Assembly (NCBI GenBank): GCA_040223615.1
Contig: JAVKFY010000040.1
Location: forward strand, 152,125-216,124
DNA: 64,000 nucleotides
Source of the DNA: JAVKFY01 sp040223615
GTDB lineage: Bacteria; Pseudomonadota; Alphaproteobacteria; GCA-2731375
Direction: 5' to 3'
Shown here: in pieces, positions 41,570 through 50,377 of the stretch
Layout: each line of letters starts with the position of its first letter
Position numbering within the stretch: the first letter of the stretch is position 1
Notes under the pieces: generated by a model
The model's input: the letters and a program-made list of their open reading frames with translations, nothing else
Told to the model about the DNA's origin: nothing
Database searches by the model: none
Translations under genes and position numbers: made by a program

Positions 41570-42733
41570 TCAGTCCCCTTCGGCTTCGCCGGTCAACATC
41601 GGGTGCACCACCTTGCCGCCGCGCGCAACACATGTGCCGTTGATCAGCTCGTCGGACCAGTTGAACGCGAAGCCGCCGCTGTCCTTGTCGAAACACGGCG
41701 TCAGGAAGTTCACCAGGTTGCGGGCATAAAGGCTGGACGCGTCGATCGCCAGCCGGCTCGGCACATTGTAGTGCGCGACCACGCGCACGCCCTCGACATG
41801 GGCGATCTCGCCGCCGACCGAAGCGGTGCAGTTGCCGCCATTGTCGATCGCCAGGTCGACGATCACCGAGCCCGGCTTCATCGACGCGACCATGTCGCCG
41901 GTGATCAGGGTCGGCGCCTGCCGCCCGGGGATCAGCGCGGTGCAGATCACGATGTCCTGCTTCTTGATGGTCTCGGCGATCAGCGCGGCCTGCTTGGCCT
42001 TGTAGGCGTCGGACATTTCCCGAGCATAGCCACCGGCGGTCTCGGCCTGCTTGCTTTCCTCGTCCTCGACCATGACGAAGTTGGCGCCCAGGCTCTCCAC
42101 CTGCTCCTTGGCGGCCGGGCGCACGTCGGTGGCGGAGACGATGGCGCCGAGCCGGCGCGCGGTGGCGATCGCCTGCAGCCCGGCGACGCCGGCGCCCATC
42201 ACCAGCACGCGGGCCGGGGCCACGGTGCCGGCCGCGGTCATCATCATCGGCATGGCGCGGTCGAACACCTCGCAGGCATCCAGCACCGACTTGTATCCCG
42301 CCAGGTTGGCCTGGCTCGACAGCACGTCCATCGACTGGGCGCGGGTGATGCGCGGCATCAACTCCATGGCGAAGGCGGTGACGCCGGCCTGGGCGTAGGC
42401 GGCGACCGCGTCGCGCTCGATCAGCGGGTTCAGCATCGCGACAAGCGCCTGGCCGTCGGCGAACAGCGCCAGTTCGTCGACCTCGCCCTCGCCGGCGAGC
42501 ATCGGGCGCTGCACCTTCAGCACCACGTCGGCGCCGTTCATGGCCGACGCGGCGTCGGCGGCGATGGCGGCGCCGGTCAGCTGGAAACTGTCGTCGTCGA
42601 AGCTGGCGGCGGCGCCGGCGCCGGTCTCGACAGCGATCTCGGCGCCAAGTGCGATGTATCTCTTGACCGCGTCGGGCGTGGCGGCGATTCGCCGCTCATG
42701 CCGGCGACGTTCCTTCAACACGGCGATTTTCAT
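41570..42733 (-). CDS. pntAA: NAD(P) transhydrogenase alpha subunit part 1
   Basis: 387 aa, alanine dehydrogenase-like NAD-binding domain I: MKIAVLKERRRHERRIAATPDAV at the start, VLVMGAGVAGLQAIATARRLGA (about 171-192) as the dinucleotide motif and DIVICTALIPGRQAPTLI near 264-281. It carries the NADH site of the proton-pumping transhydrogenase. The aa3 oxidase subunit IV gene sits 36 bp upstream. Confidence 0.96.
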   Translation of the reverse strand: MKIAVLKERRRHERRIAATPDAVKRYIALGAEIAVETGAGAAASFDDDSFQLTGAAIAADAASAMNGADVVLKVQRPMLAGEGEVDELALFADGQALVAMLNPLIERDAVAAYAQAGVTAFAMELMPRITRAQSMDVLSSQANLAGYKSVLDACEVFDRAMPMMMTAAGTVAPARVLVMGAGVAGLQAIATARRLGAIVSATDVRPAAKEQVESLGANFVMVEDEESKQAETAGGYAREMSDAYKAKQAALIAETIKKQDIVICTALIPGRQAPTLITGDMVASMKPGSVIVDLAIDNGGNCTASVGGEIAHVEGVRVVAHYNVPSRLAIDASSLYARNLVNFLTPCFDKDSGGFAFNWSDELINGTCVARGGKVVHPMLTGEAEGD

Positions 42734-42769
42734 GAGAAACCTTCCGGCAGCCGGTGGCCGCCGCGTCGA

Positions 42770-42901
42770 CTACGCGAGGAATATCGCCATCAGGATAAGC
42801 AGGACGACGTTGAAGATGACTGCCCACTTTACCAACGTGGTGAACGCGCGCCACATCCCGCGATGCTGGCGGATATCCATGTTGCCGCGGGTATCTTCCA
42901 T
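42770..42901 (-). CDS. aa3-type cytochrome c oxidase subunit IV
   Basis: 43 aa: MEDTRGNMDIRQHRG followed by a membrane helix (TLVKWAVIFNVVLLILMAIF, about 22-41). The pattern M-D-x-x-x-H-x-x-x-W-x-x-F-x-x-L-x-K-W is that of the bacterial aa3 oxidase subunit IV (COX_aa3_subIV). The ribosome site GGAGAAGG precedes it. In many alphaproteobacteria this gene lies just before pntAA rather than with ctaCDE, as here. Confidence 0.85.
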   Translation of the reverse strand: MEDTRGNMDIRQHRGMWRAFTTLVKWAVIFNVVLLILMAIFLA

Positions 42902-42976
42902 GCGTAGTGCCCTTCTCCCCGAAACGCCGGCCGCAATATAACAAAGCCGACCCGTGTGGCAACGGAATAGCGACGT

Positions 42977-44323
42977 TCAGGGCAGGGGGATTGCGTGTTT
43001 CTTCAATAGCTTGGTCTGGCGCGCGTGAAGCTTCGTCGCATCGAAGCCGTCGATCAGGTCGTGAAACAGGCGATGCCAGTTGATCTCCGCCTTCAGATGC
43101 ATGAACACGCCGCCCAGGCCGATCGCGGCACGGTCCATGAACACGAACTCGCGCGGCGGGGTCACGCCGCCCAGTTCGCGCAGCCGCTTGTGCACCTTCT
43201 CGGCTACCTCGCGGCCATAGATGCCGGACGCCTCCATCTCCTGGATGCGCCGCTCGCGGTCCTCCAGCAGCGGCGCGTAGACGAAATTGGCCCACAGGTT
43301 CAGCGTGTCGATGGTCTCGTCGGAGAGGCCGGAAAAGCCCCAGGTCTCGTAGGCATGCACCGCCAGGTCGCGGTCGTTGTCGCGGATCGCGCGGTACAGG
43401 TCGATCACGCCGGCGACGAACTTGGCCTGGAACACGCGCACGCAGCCGAAGTCGAGCAGGTTCACGCCGAGGTCGTCGCGCACCGCATAGTTGCCCAGGT
43501 GCGGGTCGCCGTGGATGACGCCGTACTCGTAGAACGGCACGTACCAGGCCCGGAACATGGCGTCGGCGATGGTGTTGCGGGTCTCCTGGTCGGCGTCCTG
43601 GTAGTCGAGCAGCTTGTTGCCCTCGAGCCAGGTCATGGTCAGCAGCCGTTTGGTCGACAGCTCCGGCAGCACGCCGGGGACGTGCACCATGCTCTCCTTG
43701 GCCAGCATGTCGGCGTAGAGCGCCATGTGCTTCGATTCGAGCTCGTAGTCGAGCTCCTCGCGCAGCCGGTCGCCGATCTCGTCGTGCACCTTGGAGGTGT
43801 CGATGGAGCGGTCGTACTGGTGGTAGATGCGGAAGATCAGCTTGAGCTGGCGCAGGTCTGCCTCGACCGCCGATTGCATGTCGGGATACTGCAGCTTGCA
43901 GGCCAGGTCCTGGCCATCGAGCGTGGCGCGGTGCACCTGTCCCAGCGAGGCGGCGGCCGCGGCCTCGTGCTCGAAGCTGTCGAAGCGCTGCTGCCAGTCG
44001 TTGCCGAGCTCGGCGGCCATGCGCCGCTTGACGAACAGCCAGCCCATCGCCGGCGCGTTGGACTGAAGCTGGATCAGCTCCTGGACGTATTCCTGCGGCA
44101 GCGCCTCGGGGATGGTGGCCATGATCTGGGCCACCTTCATCAACGGCCCCTTCAGGCCGCCCAGCGCCTGGCGCAGCTCGCGCGCGTGGGCGTCGCGGTC
44201 GACCTTGATCCCCAGATAGCGTTCGCCGGCCAGCCGGGCGGCCAGCCCGCCGACCGCGGTGGAGACCTTGGCATAGCGTCTGACCCGGCCGGTGACCGAT
44301 GAGCGCTCGTCATCCTTGGCCAT
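42977..44323 (-). CDS. ABC1/UbiB (COQ8-like) atypical kinase
   Basis: 448 aa. LKGPLMKVAQIMATIPEALPQEY (about 56-78) stands where COQ8 has K-x-G-Q; here it reads KVAQ. The Ala-rich nucleotide loop EHEAAAAASLGQVHRA is about 122-137, the catalytic region is VIHGDPHLGNYAV (about 269-281) and LLDFGCVRVF about 290-299 holds the D-F-G. UbiB-family proteins support ubiquinone biosynthesis through an ATPase-like activity. It follows the M3 peptidase gene by three bases and may be coupled to it. Confidence 0.92.
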   Translation of the reverse strand: MAKDDERSSVTGRVRRYAKVSTAVGGLAARLAGERYLGIKVDRDAHARELRQALGGLKGPLMKVAQIMATIPEALPQEYVQELIQLQSNAPAMGWLFVKRRMAAELGNDWQQRFDSFEHEAAAAASLGQVHRATLDGQDLACKLQYPDMQSAVEADLRQLKLIFRIYHQYDRSIDTSKVHDEIGDRLREELDYELESKHMALYADMLAKESMVHVPGVLPELSTKRLLTMTWLEGNKLLDYQDADQETRNTIADAMFRAWYVPFYEYGVIHGDPHLGNYAVRDDLGVNLLDFGCVRVFQAKFVAGVIDLYRAIRDNDRDLAVHAYETWGFSGLSDETIDTLNLWANFVYAPLLEDRERRIQEMEASGIYGREVAEKVHKRLRELGGVTPPREFVFMDRAAIGLGGVFMHLKAEINWHRLFHDLIDGFDATKLHARQTKLLKKHAIPLP

Positions 44324-44326
44324 GCG

Positions 44327-46102
44327 CTACAGCGTCTCCAGCTCGTCGATGAAGCTGGAGATCACGCCCAGCCCCTTCTGCCAGAAGGCCGGGTCGCTGG
44401 CGTCGAGCCCGAACGGTGCCAGCAGTTCCTTGTGCCGCTTGGTGCCACCGGCACGCAGCAGGTCGAGATACTTGTCCTGGAAGCCGGCTTCGGCGCCCTG
44501 GTAGACGGCGTAGAGCGAGTTCACCAGGCAATCGCCGAAGGCGTAGGCGTAGACGTAGAACGGCGCGTGCACGAAGTGCATGATGTAGCACCAGTAGGTG
44601 CGGTATTCGGGGCGCAGCTTGATCGCCGGGCCGAGGCTCTCGGCCTGCACGTCCATCCAGATCTGGCAGAGCGCGTCGGGGGTCAGCTCGCCCTCGCGGC
44701 GCTGGGCATGGACCCGGCTCTCGAACTCGTAGAACGCGGTCTGGCGCACCACGGTGTTGATCATGTCCTCCACCTTGGAGGCCAGCATCGCCTTGCGCCG
44801 GGCCGGCTCGGTCTCGGCGGCGAGCAGGGCGCGGAAGGTGAGCTGCTCGCCGAACACGGATGCGGTCTCGGCCAGGGTCAGCGGCGTGTAGGACAGCAGC
44901 GGGCCCTGCTCGGCGGCCAGGATCTGGTGCACGCCGTGGCCGAGCTCGTGCGCCAGGGTCATCACGTCGCGCGTCTTGCCCTGGTAGTTCAGCAGCAGAT
45001 AGGGGTGGGCGCTGACCACGGTCGGGTGGGCGAAGGCGCCGCCGGCCTTGCCGGGCCGGGTCGGCGCGTCGATCCACGGCTGGTCGAAGAAGCGTTTGCC
45101 GACGCTGGCCAGCTCCGGCGAGAACTGGCCGTAGGCGTCGAGCACCACGTCGCGGGCCTGGGGAAAGGTGAAGGTGCGGTCGTCGACGTCGGGCAGCGGC
45201 GCGTTGCGGTCCCAGAACTCCATCTTCTTCATGCCGAGCCACTTCGCCTTCAGCGCGTAGTAGCGGTGCGACAGTTTCGGGAAGGCGTCCCACACCGCAT
45301 CGCGCAGCGCCTGCACCACTTCCGGCTCGACCCGGTTCGACAGGTGGCGGGCCATCTGCGGGCTGGGGAGCTTGCGCCAGCGGTCCTCGATCTCCTTGTC
45401 CTTGACCAGCGTGTTGTAAATGTGGGCGAACAGGCCGACGTTGGCCTCGAAGGTCTTGGCCAGCGCCATCGCCGCCTGCTTGCGGGCCTTGGCGTCGGGC
45501 TCCGACAGCAGGTGCAGCGCCTGCTCCGAGGTCATCTCCTGCTTGCCGACCTTGAAGCGCAGGCCGGCGACGGTCTGGTCGAACAGCCGGCTCCAGGCGG
45601 CGGCACCGGCGACCGACTTCTCGTGCAGCAGCTGCTCCATCTCGTCGTCGAGCTGGTACGGCTTCATCACCCGCTCGGCCTCGATCCACGGGCGGTAGCG
45701 CGCCAGCGTCGGGTTCTGGAGCAGCGCCGCCATGCGCGCGTCGTCGATGTGGTTCATCTCCAGCACGAAGAACAGCGTCAACGAGGCGATCGCGTTCACC
45801 CGCTCCTGCATCGACTGGTAGAACTTGCCGACGTCCGGGTCGGCGACGTTGCCGGCGTGCAGGAGCTGGGCGTAGCTCATGATGCGGCCCATGGTCTCGC
45901 CGAGCGCCTCGTAGCGTTGCACCGCCGCGGCCATGCCGGCGCCATCGAGCGACGCCAGCTTGCCGGCATAGGCGTCGCGAAACGCCTTGGCTTCGGTGTC
46001 GGCGTTGTCCAGGTCGGTCGTCAGGGCAGGCGAATCCGGCCCCGGATAGAGGTCGGACAGATCCCATTCGGGTAGGGCGCCCAGCGCGTCGGCCTGGCTC
46101 AT
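44327..46102 (-). CDS. M3 family oligoendopeptidase F
   Basis: 591 aa from ATG 46102. It has a PepF-like N-terminal helical part (PEWDLSDLYPGPDSPAL at residues 10-26), a gluzincin motif LAHELGHGVHQIL (about 384-396) with the downstream Glu in LTLAETASVFGEQL, and a C-terminal YVYAYAFGDCLVNSLY typical of M3B peptidases. It cleaves oligopeptides in the cytoplasm. The ATG is ten bases after GGAG; the longer reading to 46297 has no support. First gene before the UbiB-like kinase. Confidence 0.93.
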   Translation of the reverse strand: MSQADALGALPEWDLSDLYPGPDSPALTTDLDNADTEAKAFRDAYAGKLASLDGAGMAAAVQRYEALGETMGRIMSYAQLLHAGNVADPDVGKFYQSMQERVNAIASLTLFFVLEMNHIDDARMAALLQNPTLARYRPWIEAERVMKPYQLDDEMEQLLHEKSVAGAAAWSRLFDQTVAGLRFKVGKQEMTSEQALHLLSEPDAKARKQAAMALAKTFEANVGLFAHIYNTLVKDKEIEDRWRKLPSPQMARHLSNRVEPEVVQALRDAVWDAFPKLSHRYYALKAKWLGMKKMEFWDRNAPLPDVDDRTFTFPQARDVVLDAYGQFSPELASVGKRFFDQPWIDAPTRPGKAGGAFAHPTVVSAHPYLLLNYQGKTRDVMTLAHELGHGVHQILAAEQGPLLSYTPLTLAETASVFGEQLTFRALLAAETEPARRKAMLASKVEDMINTVVRQTAFYEFESRVHAQRREGELTPDALCQIWMDVQAESLGPAIKLRPEYRTYWCYIMHFVHAPFYVYAYAFGDCLVNSLYAVYQGAEAGFQDKYLDLLRAGGTKRHKELLAPFGLDASDPAFWQKGLGVISSFIDELETL

Positions 46103-46210
46103 TCGGGGAACTCCGGGTTGCTTGCTTGCCCTGCGGATATAAACCTCGACCCCGGTGCCGCCAAGGTGAACCGGTGTGCGCTCTTGTGCGTCGTCGCGAA
46201 GCGCGCCATA

Positions 46211-46239
46211 TTGTTCCGTAATGGGACAGAGGGTATAAG
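46211..46239 (+). promoter_or_regulatory. Putative sigma-70 promoter of the sigma-54 regulator gene
   Basis: TTGTTC (46211-46216), 17 bp, TATAAG (46234-46239) fits a housekeeping promoter, about 45 bp before the coding start. TGTTCC-GTAAT-GGGACA inside it is a near-perfect inverted repeat that could be an operator. Confidence 0.55.
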
Positions 46240-46295
46240 TTGTTGGCGAATCACTGTCGCCGCCGTTCGAGCGGCCGGAATATGTGGTTGAGGGC

Positions 46296-47822
46296 ATGCC
46301 GCAGACTATTCTGATCGTCGACGACGATCCGACACAACGACGCCTGCTTGAAGCGGTGGTGAAGCGCCATGGCTACGAGACCAAGCTGGCTACCGGCGGC
46401 GAGGAAGCCGTCGCCCTGCTCGGCGGCGACGAGCCCGGGGTCGACCTGGTGCTGCTCGACCTGGTAATGCCAGACCTCGACGGCCTGAAGGTGCTGGAGC
46501 AGGTCAAGCCGAAGCATCCGCTGCTGCCGGTGATCGTGCTGACGGCGAAGAGCGGCGTCGACACCATCGTCAACGTGATGCGCGCCGGCGGCACCGACTT
46601 CATTGTCAAGCCGGCGAGTCCGGAGCGGCTGCAGGTCTCGATCGAGAACGCGCTGAAGATGAACGTGCTGACCGGCGAGATCTCGCGCCTGACGCGTCAG
46701 ATCAGCAACGAGATGGGGTTCCGAGACCTGATCGCGGAGAGCCCGGCGATGCGCGCGGTCATCGACCTGTCGCGGCGCGCCGCCGACAGCGGCATTCCGG
46801 TGCTGATCGAGGGCGAGAGCGGCGTCGGCAAGGAGATGGTGGCGCGCGCGGTGCAGGGCTCCGGCGACCGCGCGGGCAAGCCCTTCGTGGCGGTGAACTG
46901 CGGCGCGATCCCGGACAACCTGGTCGAGAGCATCCTGTTCGGCCACGAGAAGGGTGCCTTCACCGGGGCCAGCGACAAGCATATCGGCAAGTTCGTCGAG
47001 GCCGACGGCGGCACGCTGTTCCTGGACGAGGTCGGCGAACTGCGCCCCGATATCCAAGTCAAGCTGCTGCGCGCGCTGCAGGAGGGCGAGGTCGATCCGG
47101 TTGGCGGCAAGCGGCCGACCAAGATCGACATCCGGCTGATCTCGGCGACCAACCGCAACCTTTACGAACTGGTGAACGAGGGCAAGTTCCGCGAGGACCT
47201 GTACTACCGGCTGTCGGTGTTCCCGATCGCGGTGCCGCCGCTGCGGGATCGGCGCGAGGACATCGAGCCGCTGGTGCGGCATTTCCTGGCGCGGTTCTCG
47301 GCCACCGAGGCGAAGCCGATCCGCGGCGTCGGCCAGGATGCGATGCAACTGCTGCTCGACTACCGCTGGCCCGGCAACGTGCGCCAGCTTGAGAACGCGG
47401 TGTTCCGCGCCGTGGTGCTGTGCGACGACGAGACCCTGGCTGTCGGGGACTTTCCGCAACTGGCGCAGGCGATGGGCGTGCAGGCCGCGGCCGCGCCGGC
47501 CGAAGCGGCACCGCCGCCGATGGCTGCGCAGCCGTTGCAGATGTCGTCCGGCGAGGAGCCGGTTGCCGGCGCGGCGGCGGTAGTCACGGCCGCACCGACC
47601 AACGGCGCCGCGCATGGTGGCAACGGCGCCGACCTGCCGGTGTTCGAGCCCGGCGGTCATGTCCGCAAGCTGGAGGAGGTCGAGAACGACCTGATCAAGC
47701 TGGCGATCAAGAAATACAACGGGCAGATGTCGGAAGTGGCCCGCCGCCTCGGCATCGGCCGTTCGACGCTTTATCGCAAGGTCCGCGACCTCGGCCTCGA
47801 CGTCCGCGGCGCGCCGGATTGA
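46296..47822 (+). CDS. Sigma-54-dependent response regulator (NtrC family)
   Basis: About 508 aa from ATG 46296 (GTG 46284 is an alternative). The receiver has DDDPTQRR at the start, the phospho-Asp in LLDLVMPDLDG (about 50) and Lys in FIVKPAS about 103. The AAA+ domain has Walker A GESGVGKEM (about 178-186), the sigma-54 contact loop GAFTGA about 221-226 and Walker B GGTLFLDEVGEL about 241-252. A 75-residue Ala/Pro linker precedes a Fis-type HTH (MSEVARRLGIGRSTLYRKVR about 475-494). No histidine kinase is next to it, so its partner is elsewhere. Confidence 0.93.
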   Translation: MPQTILIVDDDPTQRRLLEAVVKRHGYETKLATGGEEAVALLGGDEPGVDLVLLDLVMPDLDGLKVLEQVKPKHPLLPVIVLTAKSGVDTIVNVMRAGGTDFIVKPASPERLQVSIENALKMNVLTGEISRLTRQISNEMGFRDLIAESPAMRAVIDLSRRAADSGIPVLIEGESGVGKEMVARAVQGSGDRAGKPFVAVNCGAIPDNLVESILFGHEKGAFTGASDKHIGKFVEADGGTLFLDEVGELRPDIQVKLLRALQEGEVDPVGGKRPTKIDIRLISATNRNLYELVNEGKFREDLYYRLSVFPIAVPPLRDRREDIEPLVRHFLARFSATEAKPIRGVGQDAMQLLLDYRWPGNVRQLENAVFRAVVLCDDETLAVGDFPQLAQAMGVQAAAAPAEAAPPPMAAQPLQMSSGEEPVAGAAAVVTAAPTNGAAHGGNGADLPVFEPGGHVRKLEEVENDLIKLAIKKYNGQMSEVARRLGIGRSTLYRKVRDLGLDVRGAPD

Positions 47823-47848
47823 GCCTGGCGGGCCGGGTCAGTCCCCCC

Positions 47849-48141
47849 GATGCCCGGTCGAGTTCTTAGTGGTGGTCCGCTTCCTCTTGCCGCTCGCGCG
47901 GTTGCACCGCTTCGCGCGGCGGACAGGAAAACGGCAGGCGATTGATTCAGGTTCTGGACGTGGATGCCCCGGACAAGCCGGGGCATGACGGTCTTGTCTG
48001 AAAATCAAAAAGCTACGTCATGGCCCGACTTGTTCGGGCGATCCACGTCCCTGTGCTTGCAAAGCCGCCGAGGTGTGGGCGCAGGCCCAGAAGGGCTTAA
48101 CCGGAGACCAGTGGGTCAGGCCCAGATTTGATCCGGGCATC
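47849..48141 (+). repeat. Composite structured intergenic repeat, copy A
   Basis: 293-bp element filling most of a 330-bp gene-free gap. Outer arms GATGCCCGG (47849-47857) and CCGGGCATC (48133-48141) are complementary. A GC hairpin module beginning TTGCCGCTCGCGCGG (about 47887-47935) follows. The central stem GGACGTGGAT (47956-47965) pairs with ATCCACGTCC (48041-48050) and encloses two hairpins, GCCCCGG-ACAAG-CCGGGGC (47966-47984) and a second near 48016-48040. A third module starts TTGCAAAGCCG. It aligns along its length with 55911-56194 (inverted) and 60681-60991. Confidence 0.85.
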
Positions 48142-48152
48142 CCGTGGCCGCG

Positions 48153-48359
48153 TTAGGCGATGATGTCCGGCGTCAGTTCAGCCTCCAGCATCGCGATCAT
48201 GTCCTTGAGCCACAACTTGCGCTTCTTCAGGCGCTGGACGCGGAGCTGGTCGAAGCCGACCTGACCCGACAGCGCCTCGATGGCGTCGTCGAGATCGCGA
48301 TGCTCCTGCTGAAACTTGACCAGCCGCTCGCGAAATTCGTCCTGTTCGTCCTCCGACAT
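48153..48359 (-). CDS. YdcH-like small protein (DUF465)
   Basis: 68 aa from ATG 48359. A single helical hairpin: FRERLVKFQQEHRDLDDAIEALSG pairs with FDQLRVQRLKKRKLWLKDMIAMLEAEL, the typical DUF465 pattern, with an H-R-D-L-D-x-x-I turn. In-frame upstream starts (ATG 48383, GTG 48392) would add up to 11 residues rich in Arg. It is divergent from a second DUF465 gene at 48486. Function unknown. Confidence 0.85.
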   Translation of the reverse strand: MSEDEQDEFRERLVKFQQEHRDLDDAIEALSGQVGFDQLRVQRLKKRKLWLKDMIAMLEAELTPDIIA

Positions 48360-48485
48360 GCGACGCCGGCGCCCTCCATCCATCCTAGTCACAGACTACA
48401 CCCGGCGCGCGCGACTCGCCACGGTGGCGGCGGCGGCGCGGCGGTGGTTTAATGGAATCGTTGTTTCGCTTGTAAGGAGGTGCTG

Positions 48486-48653
48486 ATGACCGAAGACGTC
48501 GATCAACTGAAGTCTCAACATCACGATCTGGAATCGGCGATCGACGCGGAGCTGGCCCGGCCTTCGCCGGACGATCTCCGACTGAACGAACTGAAACGAC
48601 AGAAACTGAGGCTGAAGGACGAGATCCTTCGGCTCGACCCGACGGAGGCCTGA
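48486..48653 (+). CDS. YdcH-like small protein (DUF465)
   Basis: 55 aa, preceded by AAGGAGG. The sequence MTEDVDQLKSQHHDLESAI... LKRQKLRLKDEILRL is the canonical two-helix DUF465 hairpin (H-x-x-L-E/D-x-x-I ... L-K-x-x-K-L-x-L-K-D-E-I). It stands alone on the plus strand between its divergent paralog and the convergent acyl-CoA ligase. Function is not known for the family. Confidence 0.9.
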   Translation: MTEDVDQLKSQHHDLESAIDAELARPSPDDLRLNELKRQKLRLKDEILRLDPTEA

Positions 48654-48669
48654 CAGGCCGCGTCATCTT

Positions 48670-48697
48670 GAGGCCGCCGGCCTCGCCCGGCGGCCTC
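48670..48697. terminator. Long GC hairpin between convergent genes
   Basis: GAGGCCGCCGG (48670-48680) pairs perfectly with CCGGCGGCCTC (48687-48697), six-base loop, between the DUF465 gene and the convergent acyl-CoA ligase. A T run is lacking on both sides, so efficiency is uncertain. Confidence 0.5.
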
Positions 48698-48722
48698 TGT
48701 ACGAGCGTCGCACCCCGGACGG

Positions 48723-50345
48723 TCAGGTCTGTGCCGTCCGGTCCCTCAAGATGAACTTCTGAATCTTGCCGGTGGAGGTCTTCGGCACCTCGCCGAACAC
48801 CACGTGGCGCGGGCATTTGTAGCTCGCCAGGTGCGCGCGGCAGTGGGCAATGATGTCCTCGGCCGTGACCTCCTGGCCGGGCTTCAGCTCGACGAAGGCG
48901 CACGGCGTCTCGCCCCACTTGTCGTCCGGCTTGGCGACCACGGCGGCCGCGGCGATCGCCGGATGGCGGTAGAGCGCGTCCTCGACCTCGATGGAGGAGA
49001 TGTTCTCGCCGCCGGAGATGATGATGTCCTTGGAACGGTCCTTCAGCTCGATGTAGCCGTCGGCGTGCCACACGCCGAGGTCGCCCGAGTGGAACCAGCC
49101 GCCGGCGAAGGCATCCTCGGTCGCTTTCGGGTTCTTCAGGTAGCCCTTCATGACGACGTTGCCGCGCATGAACACCTCGCCCATGGTCTCGCCGTCGCGC
49201 GGCACCGGTTCGAGGGTTTCCGGATGCGCCACCATCAGGCCCTCCAGCACGTTGTAGGGCACGCCCTGGCGCGATTGCAGCTTGGCGCGCTGCTCGGCCG
49301 GCAGTCCGTCCCACTCTTCGTTCCAGGCACAGACTACGGAGGGGCCGTAGGTCTCGGTCAGGCCGTAGACGTGGGTCACCGAGAAGCCGTCCTCGGCCAT
49401 CTTCTGCAGCACCGCGGCCGGCGGCGGCGCGGCCGCGGTCATCATCTCGACCTGGTGGTCGAAGGCGACGCGCTCGTCGTCGCTGGCACCGATGATCATC
49501 TGCATGACGATCGGGGCGCCGCACAGGTTGGTGACCTTGTGCGCGGCGATGGCGGCGTAGATCGCCCCGGCCTCGACCCGGCGCAGGCAGACGTGGGTGC
49601 CGGCCATCGCGGTGATGGTCCACGGGAAGCACCAGCCGTTGCAGTGAAACATCGGCAGCGTCCACAGGTAGATCGGGTGCGGACGCATGCCCCACGACAG
49701 CACGTTGCCGATGGCGTTCAGGTAGGTGCCGCGGTGGCTGTAGACCACGCCCTTCGGGTTGCCGGTGGTGCCCGAGGTGTAGTTCAGCGAGATCGCCTCC
49801 CACTCGTCGCCGGGGAGGGTCCAGGGGTGGTCTTCCGACCCCTCCGCCAGCAGCGCGTCGTAGGTGAGTTCGCCCAGCAGTTCGCCGCCCTCGTAGTCGG
49901 GATCGTCGATGTCGATCACCAGCGGCTTGGCCTGGCACAGGCCCAGTGCTTCCTTGATCACCGACGAGAACTCGCGGTCGGTGATCAGCGCCCTGGCATC
50001 GCCGTGGTCGAGGATGAAGGCCAGCGCCGCCGCGTCGAGCCGGATGTTGAGCGTGTTCAGCACCGCGCCCAGCACCGGCACGCCGAAATGCGCCTCGAAC
50101 ATCTCCGGCAGGTTGGGCGACATGATCGCCACCGTGTCGCCCTTGCCGATGCCGCGTTTGTCGAGCGCCGAGGCCAGCCGCCTGGCGCGCGCGAAACTCT
50201 CCGCCCAGGTGAACCGGCGGCTGCCATGGATCACCGAGGTCCGGTCCGGAAACACCATGGCCGTGCGCGGCAGGAAGCTCAGCGGCGTCAGCGTCTGGTG
50301 GTTCGCCGCGTTGGCGTCGAGGTCGGTTTCGTACGGGTTGCTCAT
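48723..50345 (-). CDS. Acyl-CoA ligase (AMP-forming), DmdB/fatty-acyl type
   Basis: 540 aa, ANL superfamily. The ATP loop YTSGTTGNPKGV is at about 189-200, VYGLTETYGPS about 329-339, GWFHSGDLGVWHADGYIELKDR about 417-438 and the C-terminal catalytic Lys in KTSTGKIQKF near 527. MFHCNGWCFPW is typical of the subgroup containing 3-methylmercaptopropionyl-CoA ligase and medium-chain acyl-CoA synthetases. It activates a short or medium carboxylic acid; the exact acid is open. No partner genes adjoin it. Confidence 0.9.
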   Translation of the reverse strand: MSNPYETDLDANAANHQTLTPLSFLPRTAMVFPDRTSVIHGSRRFTWAESFARARRLASALDKRGIGKGDTVAIMSPNLPEMFEAHFGVPVLGAVLNTLNIRLDAAALAFILDHGDARALITDREFSSVIKEALGLCQAKPLVIDIDDPDYEGGELLGELTYDALLAEGSEDHPWTLPGDEWEAISLNYTSGTTGNPKGVVYSHRGTYLNAIGNVLSWGMRPHPIYLWTLPMFHCNGWCFPWTITAMAGTHVCLRRVEAGAIYAAIAAHKVTNLCGAPIVMQMIIGASDDERVAFDHQVEMMTAAAPPPAAVLQKMAEDGFSVTHVYGLTETYGPSVVCAWNEEWDGLPAEQRAKLQSRQGVPYNVLEGLMVAHPETLEPVPRDGETMGEVFMRGNVVMKGYLKNPKATEDAFAGGWFHSGDLGVWHADGYIELKDRSKDIIISGGENISSIEVEDALYRHPAIAAAAVVAKPDDKWGETPCAFVELKPGQEVTAEDIIAHCRAHLASYKCPRHVVFGEVPKTSTGKIQKFILRDRTAQT

Positions 50346-50377
50346 CGCGGGTCGGCCCGGGCTGGTACGGCTGGCGG

